From Kocuria sp. (lineage in GTDB: Bacteria > Actinomycetota > Actinomycetes > Actinomycetales > Micrococcaceae), in NCBI GenBank assembly GCA_030454085.1, contig JAKDJD010000048.1, positions 1 to 16,023 of the forward strand: a stretch of 16,023 bases of DNA, written 5' to 3'. Position numbers and translations under genes: made by a program. The notes under the pieces are model-generated. The model had not been told where the DNA came from. It made no database searches and saw nothing but the letters and a program-made list of their open reading frames with translations. Every line of letters begins with the position of its first letter. The first letter of the stretch is position 1. Positions 6,061-12,018 of the stretch are shown here, in pieces.

Positions 6061-6916
6061 ATCCGGCGATCTCGCCGATGTCCATGAGATAGGCGAGTTG
6101 CGCCTTGAGCGTCTTGACCGCCGGGCCCCGGACCTCTTCCGGGACATCGGCGTATATCTCCGCCGCCAGGGTCGAGGCGGAGGGGCCCAGGTCGTCGTCG
6201 GAGGCCTTGAGGCGCCTGCGGAGATCATGGATGCGATTCAGCCTGTGGTCCAGGAGGCGCTCGCAGGCCTCCTCGAGGAATTCGCCGTGGGGCCCGTGGG
6301 CGGGGAGGACGGTGAAACCGGGTTCGTCCTTGAACACGCGCAGCGTGTCCAGGTAGTCCTCCAGGTCGCCGTCCGGGTAATCGAGCATCGTGGTTCCGCG
6401 GCCGAGGATGGTGTCGCCGGTGAGGATCATGCCGTCGTCGAAAATGCTCAGGCAGATCGAATCCGCGGTGTGCCCGGGAGCGTGCCACACGCTGATTTCC
6501 ACGGGAACGTCTTTGAGCACCTCCTCGTCCTGGAGCCGGCCGGCCCCGATGCACAATTCCCGGTCCCAGGCCCGCACGGGGGCTCCGGTCAGGTCGTGCA
6601 GCGCGGGGACGTTTCCGACGTGGTCCTGGTGCCAGTGCGTCACGACGATGAGAGCGACATCGACCGCCGCCGCGATCGCTTCGGCATGGTGCTGGTCGGC
6701 GGGCCCCGGATCGACGACGACGGCGCGCGGCTTGGGTGCCCCTGGTTCGGGCGGGAAGGACTCGCCCAGGTCGCCGATGACGTAGGTGTTGGTCCCTTCC
6801 AAGGTCATGGCGCTGGGGTTGTCGACGGTCAGGAATGCCGTGTGGGCGCTCGTTCGAACCCACGCGTGCGATTCCGGCACGGGGGACGAAGACATGCAGC
6901 TCGAAGAAGCACTCAT
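6050..6916 (-). CDS. MBL-fold metallo-hydrolase (LACTB2/glyoxalase II-like)
   Basis: A 288-residue soluble metallo-beta-lactamase-fold hydrolase. The metal-binding set is complete: HWHQDH (94-99), His149 in HAPGHTADS, Asp168 in TGDT, and His207 in LPAHGP. The central MTLEGTNTYVIG and the C-terminal helical region (about 210-288, with LDHRLNRIHDL) match the LACTB2-like branch, whose members include glyoxalase II-like enzymes and a mammalian endoribonuclease; the real substrate cannot be read from sequence. The start is uncertain: ATG 6916 and ATG 6895 are both in frame without a clear Shine-Dalgarno, and conservation seems to begin only about residue 15. The 3' end overlaps yhhQ by 11 bases, tail to tail. 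Confidence 0.88.
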   Translation of the reverse strand: MSASSSCMSSSPVPESHAWVRTSAHTAFLTVDNPSAMTLEGTNTYVIGDLGESFPPEPGAPKPRAVVVDPGPADQHHAEAIAAAVDVALIVVTHWHQDHVGNVPALHDLTGAPVRAWDRELCIGAGRLQDEEVLKDVPVEISVWHAPGHTADSICLSIFDDGMILTGDTILGRGTTMLDYPDGDLEDYLDTLRVFKDEPGFTVLPAHGPHGEFLEEACERLLDHRLNRIHDLRRRLKASDDDLGPSASTLAAEIYADVPEEVRGPAVKTLKAQLAYLMDIGEIAGFTD

Positions 6917-7215
6917 GGCACTAGTTCATCACACCTCGCCTCGGCACGCCTGTCTCCGGCCCGGAAACCTCGCGACATCTTGCGGTTTCATCGGGAATCG
7001 TCCCGTCGCGGTCGGGCCGCAGGGGGCGAGACACCTGATCCCATCGGGTCCTCCCGCGAAAAGGCGCCTGTCATGAAGCGAATACCGATGGTCGGCAGGA
7101 CCGTGTTGCGCGCGTGGGCGCGGCACCGACCCGCTCGTGTGGCGTGACCGCGTGAATTCGCGTGATAATAGCTGAACAGTTGCTCGCATCACGGAGGAAG
7201 GGCCTCGGCCGCTCT
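6917..7215. other. Divergent intergenic region, MBL hydrolase / APC permease
   Basis: About 300 bases with no convincing gene. A GATAAT at 7164-7169 could be a -10 for the permease but has no good -35. GGAGGAAGG at 7193-7201 is a strong Shine-Dalgarno-like string yet lies 18 bases before the only ATG. A 24-codon frame at 7073-7147 (ATG to TGA) is the only small frame of note and is not supported further. Confidence 0.5.
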
Positions 7216-8619
7216 ATGGACAAGACTACGAAGGACGGAGCTCTCGCGCGCTCGTTGTCCCATGAACAAATGACGATGATTGCCCTCGGCTCCGCGTTGG
7301 GCACGGGCCTCTTCCTGGGGTCGGGCGCGGCCATCGGTGTCGCCGGCCCCGCGGTGATCATTTGCTACGCGATCGGTTCGTTGATCGCGGCCATCATCGC
7401 CTGCGCCGCAGGGGAGATGGCGGTCAAATATCCCGTCCGAGGTGGCTTCGGCACGATGGCCGGTCGTTTTCTCGGGCCCTTCGCGGGCTTCATGACCCGT
7501 TGGGCCTATTGGGCGACCACGGTGTGCGTGGCCGGTGCCGAACTCGTGGCCGTGGCGACGTACCTCAAATTCTGGTGGCCCGAACTGCCGCTGTGGGTCG
7601 GGATCCTGGTGTTCGCGCTCGTCATCGTCTTCCTGAATGCGTACAGCGTGAAGTCCTTCGGATTGGTCGAATTCTTCCTTTCCGGGATCAAGGTCATTGC
7701 GGTCATCGCCTTCATCGTCATCGGTTTGATCATTGTCTTCTTCGGTCTGCCGAGTCACCCTGCCGAGGGGATGCGTCACCTGACCGAGAACGGGTTCATC
7801 CCCAACGGACCGAGCTCGATCTGGCTCGGAATGGCCGTGGTCATGTTCTCTTTCGGCGGCGTCGAGTTGATCTCCATCTCGGCCGCGGAGGCGAAAGATC
7901 CCGTGCGGTCGGTCCGCAGCGCGGGGAAGGCAACGATCTGGAGGCTCGCGACGTTCTACGTGCTGGCACTCTTCGTGGTCATGGCACTCATGCCCTGGTC
8001 CGCGGCCGCCGGCACCGGGGACTTGTCCTCGAGTCCGTTCGTGATGGTTTTCTCGGAGGTCGGGATCCCGGCGGCTGCTGCCGTCATCAATTTCATCGTT
8101 CTCATCGCCGCACTCTCCGCGGCCAACGCCAATGTTTACGCCGGGACACGGCTCATCCATTCGCTGTCCTACCAGGGCATGGCGCCCCGCGCGCTGCAAC
8201 GGACGACGCGGCTCGGCAGCCCGGCGCGGTCGCTCGCCATGTCCTGTGTCGGCATCCTGGTGGTGATCGTGCTGGCCCTCGTGACCGAGAATGTCTTCCT
8301 GATCATGATGTCCGTGATCACCACGTTCATTCTGGTGGTGTGGATGCTGATTCTCGGTTCCTACGTCAGCTACCGACGGAAGAACGGTGCCTCCTCCGAA
8401 TTCCGGCTGCTGGGCGGGGCGCCGACGGCGGTACTCGGAATCCTCGGGCTGGTCGCAATTTTCGCCGCCGTGCTCTCGAGCCCCGACATGCGTCTCCCGG
8501 GCTTCGTGGCACTGTGCTTCTACGCGTTCCTGACGGCCGTCTACTACTTCTTCGTCCGTCGGTTCGTCGGCAGTGACATGGACGCATTCGACGAAGCCGA
8601 GGTGGCGACGAGCGGATAG
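7216..8619 (+). CDS. APC-superfamily amino-acid permease (AAT-like)
   Basis: A 467-residue inner-membrane amino acid:proton symporter with about 12 hydrophobic segments. The N-terminal block LSHEQMTMIALGSALGTGLF with LGSG-x-AI-x-x-AGP is the amino-acid transporter (AroP/GabP/ProY-like) signature, including the unwound TM1 GxG substrate site. EMAVKYPVRGGFGTMAGRFL follows TM2. FSFGGVELISISAAEAKDP (about residues 213-231) is the conserved TM6 and its following loop. Substrate cannot be assigned. ATG 7216 is chosen because homology begins shortly after; GTG 7162 and TTG 7180 are also in frame, and the nearest strong Shine-Dalgarno is 18 bases away, so the start is not certain. The thioesterase gene begins 46 bases downstream with its own -10. 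Confidence 0.9.
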   Translation: MDKTTKDGALARSLSHEQMTMIALGSALGTGLFLGSGAAIGVAGPAVIICYAIGSLIAAIIACAAGEMAVKYPVRGGFGTMAGRFLGPFAGFMTRWAYWATTVCVAGAELVAVATYLKFWWPELPLWVGILVFALVIVFLNAYSVKSFGLVEFFLSGIKVIAVIAFIVIGLIIVFFGLPSHPAEGMRHLTENGFIPNGPSSIWLGMAVVMFSFGGVELISISAAEAKDPVRSVRSAGKATIWRLATFYVLALFVVMALMPWSAAAGTGDLSSSPFVMVFSEVGIPAAAAVINFIVLIAALSAANANVYAGTRLIHSLSYQGMAPRALQRTTRLGSPARSLAMSCVGILVVIVLALVTENVFLIMMSVITTFILVVWMLILGSYVSYRRKNGASSEFRLLGGAPTAVLGILGLVAIFAAVLSSPDMRLPGFVALCFYAFLTAVYYFFVRRFVGSDMDAFDEAEVATSG

Positions 8620-8653
8620 CCGTTCCCGGCGGCGTCGTCGCCCGGAATATCGA

Positions 8654-8659
8654 TAGGCT
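8654..8659 (+). promoter_or_regulatory. -10 box (leaderless-type) of the thioesterase gene
   Basis: TAGGCT lies exactly six bases before ATG 8666 and no Shine-Dalgarno is present, suggesting the gene has its own leaderless transcript besides any read-through from the permease. Confidence 0.45.
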
Positions 8660-8665
8660 AGTGAT

Positions 8666-9118
8666 ATGAGTTCGCGAATCCTGACTGTGGAAGTGCCCCT
8701 TCGCTGGGGCGACATGGACGCCTATCGGCACATCAACAATGTCGAGATGGCTCGGATCATGGAGGAAGCCCGTGTGGCCGCGTTCGGTCCCCCTCCCGCG
8801 GCACCCGGCGCCGAGCTCACGGATGCTCCGATCCCGCTGTTCACCCAGTTGCCCAGCGGCACCCAAGCGCTGGTAGCGGAGAACCACATCAAATACCGCG
8901 CCCCGCTGTCCTACAGTCGGCAGCCCGCCAAGGTCGAGGTCTGGGTCGAGAAGATCACCGCAGCGAGCCTGACCATCGAATACCGGATCTATGATCCCCA
9001 GAGCGGCGTGCGGTGTGTGGATGCCTCCACCGTGCTGGCATTCTTCAACGAACCCACGAGCCGGATCGTGCGCATCTCGCCCGAGCAGCGGCAACTCCTC
9101 GAGGAGACTGCTTCCTGA
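8666..9118 (+). CDS. Acyl-CoA thioesterase, 4HBT/YbgC-FadM-like hotdog fold
   Basis: A 150-residue cytoplasmic single hotdog-domain protein, the usual length for YbgC/FadM-type thioesterases that hydrolyse acyl-CoA. The active-site segment RWGDMDAYRHINNVEMARIM (residues 13-32) carries the conserved Asp and the HINN that begins the central hotdog helix. The later strands VAENHIKYRAPLSYSRQPAKVEV and VDASTVLAFFNEPTSRIVRI are typical of the second half of the fold. Substrate chain length is unknown. No obvious partner gene is present; it follows an amino-acid permease and converges with the PTS gene. Confidence 0.88.
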   Translation: MSSRILTVEVPLRWGDMDAYRHINNVEMARIMEEARVAAFGPPPAAPGAELTDAPIPLFTQLPSGTQALVAENHIKYRAPLSYSRQPAKVEVWVEKITAASLTIEYRIYDPQSGVRCVDASTVLAFFNEPTSRIVRISPEQRQLLEETAS

Positions 9119-9160
9119 GGGCCTGAAATACGTCGTCGGATCGACGTGGTGCTTTCCGGC

Positions 9161-9179
9161 CGAGGTGGCAGTTTCGTGC
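9161..9179 (+). repeat. 19-base repeat unit, single copy
   Basis: CGAGGTGGCAGTTTCGTGC differs from the consensus built from the 64-210 cluster at one position. It lies 43 bases downstream of the thioesterase stop. No inverted partner is visible in the adjacent 250 bases. Confidence 0.6.
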
Positions 9180-9305
9180 GTGTCCGCGTCGCGGGCGGAG
9201 GCGCACCGGGCCCGGGCCGAGCATCCGTTTCAGGTGCTTTTCTCCGGCCGGCGTGCGGGTCGGTGGTCGCGTTGAGGGGGTGTCGCCCGATGGGGTGGCA
9301 TCTAC

Positions 9306-9321
9306 CCCTCTTTCGAGAGGG
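9306..9321. terminator. Short hairpin between convergent thioesterase and PTS genes
   Basis: CCCTCT (9306-9311) and AGAGGG (9316-9321) form a perfect 6-bp stem closed by a TTCG tetraloop. There is no T-run on either strand. Its place between genes converging from 9118 and 9404 suggests a shared termination point. Confidence 0.45.
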
Positions 9322-9403
9322 TTCAACCCCCACAAGGGAGAGGTAAGCGCCACTGGATCGGGTCAACGCCTCCGATCCGGGCAGCGTCGACCATCGCAGA
9401 GGG

Positions 9404-11587
9404 TCAGGCCGTGGTGACCCGGATGATCGAGGTGCCCAGCCCCGCCCGACCGCCGGGAAGCCCCTCGACGTCGGCGAATTTGGGGGTGTTCGTGACCACG
9501 ACCGGCGTGATCAGGGAGCACCCGGCCTCCGTGATGACGTCCCGGTCGAAGGTCAGGAGCTTCTGGCCCGTTTCGACACGATCCCCCTTGGCAACCTCCG
9601 GCGTGAACCCTCGTCCGTCCAGACCAACGGTGTCGATGCCGACGTGGATCAGCAGCTCGACGCCCGAGTCCAGCCGAAGACCGAGAGCGTGGCCCGAAGC
9701 GGGCGTCGCGATGATCGTTCCGGACTGGGGTGCGACCACGGTATTTGCCGTTGGCGTGACGGCCACACCCTGACCCAGCTTCCCGCCCGCGAAAATCGGG
9801 TCGGGTACCTCCGACAGGGCCACGACGTCGCCCTCGAGCGGCGCCCCGACGGTCACGGCGTCGTCGTCCTGGGGCGAGCCCGGCTCTCTGGTCGCCGCTT
9901 CCTGCCCCCGGCTCTCGGCCCAGGGCTCAGTGGCGACCCCTGCGCCTGTCGCGTTCGTTGCCGTGGCCCCGCCGGAAGAAACGGCGGCCGGCGTCGGCCT
10001 TGAGGCTTCTGGTTCATCCGCGGCCGCACGGATCCTGTCGCCGGTCGGGACCTCGCCGGTCGCGACGCTCTGCTTGGCCAAGTCGGTCTCCCGCTGCTCC
10101 CGAGAACGGAACCCGAAGACCAAGACGCCGGCCAGACCGCCGAAGAAGGCTATGGCCAGGCCGATGGCGAAGAGCGGAATCGGCTGCATTGCCGGGATCG
10201 AGAGCAAGGACGTGAAAGCGAAGGCGTAGGAACGCACGCCGAGCCAGGAGATCAGGCCGCCCGCGATCATCGCCGGCACCAGGATCAGCGGAAAGACGCG
10301 CTTGTACCGGAGGACGACGCCGTAGAGCGAAGGCTCCGAGATCCCGCCGAGAAGCCCCGAGACCGCGGCGCCCGTGGCGACCTGGCGAAGTTCCTTGTCG
10401 CGGGCCGCACGAATGGCCACGCCCGTGACGACCCCGAAGACCGCGAAGTTGTAGGCGGCCATGGGGGACTGGATGAAGTCGTACCCGAGGGTCGAGAGGT
10501 TCGAGATCATCACGGCGTTGAGGGGCCAGTGCAGGCCGAGGGGAACCATGAACAGGTACGACCCGGCGACGACGACCCCCACGATCGCCGGATTGATGTC
10601 ATTGAGCCACTGGAACACGTTCGAAATGCCCAACCCGAGGTTGATGCCGATCGGACCGATGATCAGCGCGGTGAGGGGAACCATGATCAGGATCGAGATC
10701 ATGGGAACGAAGACCATGTGCAGCATGTTCGGAATGATTTTCTTCAGCAACCGTTCCAGCGGCGCCAGGACCGCAACGGCGAACAGCGGCGGGAAGACCT
10801 GGCCCGTGTAGTTGAAGAGGTACAGGGGAACGCCCCAGTCGCCGATGTGGAAGAGCGTGATATGCCCGGCGTCGCCAGCCATCGTGGACAGGCCACGGAA
10901 CGCATCCGTCATGAGGGCCGCCGGGATCGCGGCCCCGACCCACATGTTGGCCCCCAGCCTCTTCGCGGCCGTCGCCCCGATGAAGACCGGCATGAAATTC
11001 AGAACCGACATGGCCGCGCCGAGGAGGATGAACCAGAACGGGAACTGTGAGCGCCACGTGTTCATTAGGTCCTCATTGGCGGCGTCGTCGCCCACCTTGG
11101 GGCCATTGACCAGGTCTACGGTCACGTTCTGCCCCGCGAAATTGGTGTAGTGACCGAACACGCCCAGCTGCTGGAGCAGCACGATCAGCGTCAGGATCAT
11201 CGAGGAGCCCAAGAGGGCCCAGAGGACTGGGCGGAACGAGTCCGAGAGAACATCGAACATTCGGGTGATGATTCCGGCCTTCTTCTCGCCGGAACTCTCC
11301 GCACTCTTCGACCCGCTCGACGACGATCCGGCCTCCCGGTCCATGCCGGGAAGCTTGGTCATCTCGGTGTAGACCTCTGAGACCTCGTTGCCGATGACGA
11401 CCTGGGTCTGGCCTGCTTGCTCGATGACCGAGAGGACACCGTCGGTCTTCTCGATCTGCGACTTGTCGACCTTGGTCCTGTCGCCGATGGTGACCCTGAG
11501 ACGGGTCGCGCAGTGGGTGAAATAGTCGACGTTGTCGGCCCCGCCCAGTCCGTCCAGAACGGATTTCGCCGTCTTCTTGTAGTCCAC
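9404..11587 (-). CDS. bglF: PTS sugar transporter EIIBCA, beta-glucoside type
   Basis: A 727-residue membrane permease that imports and phosphorylates a sugar using phospho-HPr. Domain order is B-C-A. EIIB (1-80) carries the phospho-cysteine in THCATRLRV (Cys26). EIIC (about 105-490) has about ten membrane segments with GLHWPLNAV (351-359) and GISEPSLYG (415-423). EIIA-Glc-like (about 580-727) has His633 (SGHALGL) and the phospho-histidine His648 in LIHVGIDTVGLDGRGF. A long Ala/Thr/Glu-rich linker (about 494-579) joins C and A. GTG 11587 is the start: AAGGAG lies six bases upstream, and MDYKKTA matches the family N-terminus. The frame extends upstream only through the leader. The RAT in the leader supports beta-glucosides (arbutin, salicin, cellobiose) as substrate; sucrose or trehalose are alternatives. 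No phospho-beta-glucosidase gene is adjacent in the window. Confidence 0.92.
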   Translation of the reverse strand: MDYKKTAKSVLDGLGGADNVDYFTHCATRLRVTIGDRTKVDKSQIEKTDGVLSVIEQAGQTQVVIGNEVSEVYTEMTKLPGMDREAGSSSSGSKSAESSGEKKAGIITRMFDVLSDSFRPVLWALLGSSMILTLIVLLQQLGVFGHYTNFAGQNVTVDLVNGPKVGDDAANEDLMNTWRSQFPFWFILLGAAMSVLNFMPVFIGATAAKRLGANMWVGAAIPAALMTDAFRGLSTMAGDAGHITLFHIGDWGVPLYLFNYTGQVFPPLFAVAVLAPLERLLKKIIPNMLHMVFVPMISILIMVPLTALIIGPIGINLGLGISNVFQWLNDINPAIVGVVVAGSYLFMVPLGLHWPLNAVMISNLSTLGYDFIQSPMAAYNFAVFGVVTGVAIRAARDKELRQVATGAAVSGLLGGISEPSLYGVVLRYKRVFPLILVPAMIAGGLISWLGVRSYAFAFTSLLSIPAMQPIPLFAIGLAIAFFGGLAGVLVFGFRSREQRETDLAKQSVATGEVPTGDRIRAAADEPEASRPTPAAVSSGGATATNATGAGVATEPWAESRGQEAATREPGSPQDDDAVTVGAPLEGDVVALSEVPDPIFAGGKLGQGVAVTPTANTVVAPQSGTIIATPASGHALGLRLDSGVELLIHVGIDTVGLDGRGFTPEVAKGDRVETGQKLLTFDRDVITEAGCSLITPVVVTNTPKFADVEGLPGGRAGLGTSIIRVTTA

Positions 11588-11593
11588 AGATGA

Positions 11594-11599
11594 CTCCTT
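11594..11599 (-). promoter_or_regulatory. Shine-Dalgarno deciding the GTG start of the PTS gene
   Basis: AAGGAG on the minus strand, six bases before GTG 11587. It lies after the terminator T-run, so translation depends on antitermination. Confidence 0.8.
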
Positions 11600-11640
11600 G
11601 ATGCATCGACCGACAGTGGATGCCGATCGTCTTAAGACAC

Positions 11641-11785
11641 AAAAAAGACCCGAGCCGCACGCCACCACCACGACCACGTCTTCGCGTACGACGGGTCACG
11701 AGGCGCCATTCCCGACAGCGAATGTTCGGGTCAGGCCTCATGGTGAAGCCACCGGGACGGTGCCCGGTGATGCGACTCAGGTCTT
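11641..11785 (-). terminator. Leader terminator overlapping the RAT
   Basis: On the minus strand AAGACCTGAG (11785-11776), which is the 3' part of the RAT, pairs with CTCGGGTCTT (11654-11645) over 10 bp with one G-U, and a run of six T follows (11646-11641). The enclosed loop is long (121 bases) but contains its own hairpin (11769-11750, CACCGGG and CCCGGTG around six bases). Nearer alternative left arms for the same right arm are GACCCGA (11732-11726) and GACCCG (11697-11692). Confidence 0.65.
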
Positions 11786-11808
11786 GCCTGCTGTTCCAGT
11801 AACAACCC
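11777..11808 (-). promoter_or_regulatory. Ribonucleic antiterminator (RAT) for a BglG/LicT-family protein
   Basis: The minus strand reads GGGTTGTTACTGGAACAGC followed by AGGCAAGACCTGA. This matches the RAT of bgl/lic/sac operons (consensus begins GGATTGTTACTG, then five variable bases, then GCAGGCAAAACCT) at nearly every conserved position. Binding of a BglG/LicT-type protein stabilises the RAT hairpin and prevents formation of the overlapping terminator. It is about 190 bases upstream of the PTS start. Confidence 0.88.
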
Positions 11809-11842
11809 TGAGGTCTCGACGCTGCGCGCCGAGCCGAGAATG

Positions 11843-11871
11843 ACACTACCGGCTGGTCGTAACCTGCGCAA
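11843..11871 (-). promoter_or_regulatory. Promoter of the PTS gene
   Basis: On the minus strand TTGCGC (11871-11866) and TAGTGT (11848-11843) are separated by 17 bases. Transcription would begin around 11836 and give a leader of about 250 bases that contains the RAT, terminator and ribosome-binding site. Confidence 0.6.
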
Positions 11872-11948
11872 GGATGTAGTGCCGGGGAAATGTTGGCAGG
11901 TCATAACCTACGGGACCCGGGGTTTCGCCGCTCGGTGTCGCCAAACCG

Positions 11949-12004
11949 TGAAGTGGCAAAGTTGTGCAGATTCGGTCCCGCATCGGGCACAAGACTGCCC
12001 CTCG
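11949..12004. repeat. Diverged inverted pair of the 19-base unit downstream of the ATPase gene
   Basis: The left copy 11949-11967 (TGAAGTGGCAAAGTTGTGC) matches the unit at 14 of 19 positions. The right copy 11987-12004, read on the minus strand, is CGAGGGGCAGTCTTGTGC, the consensus with one base missing and one T-to-C. Together they can form an imperfect hairpin (TTGTGC/GCACAA and GGCA/TGCC core) with a 19-base loop, starting 15 bases past the ATPase stop, where it could help terminate that transcript. Confidence 0.6.
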
Positions 12005-12018
12005 CGCAGGAGAGAGAG

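Larger units (their letters stand above)
11588..12018. other. Non-coding region between PTS gene and P-type ATPase gene
   Basis: About 430 bases with no gene. From right to left it holds the diverged repeat-unit hairpin downstream of the ATPase (11949-12004), the PTS promoter (11843-11871), the RAT (11777-11808) and the leader terminator (to 11641). Confidence 0.75.

Noticed and set aside
7073..7147. 24-codon frame upstream of the amino-acid permease as a leader peptide
   Set aside because: Only a weak Shine-Dalgarno, no run of a regulatory amino acid and no attenuator hairpin/T-run after it.
11588..11677. Upstream start for the PTS gene
   Set aside because: The extension reads through the terminator T-run of the leader; GTG 11587 has an ideal Shine-Dalgarno and matches the family N-terminus.
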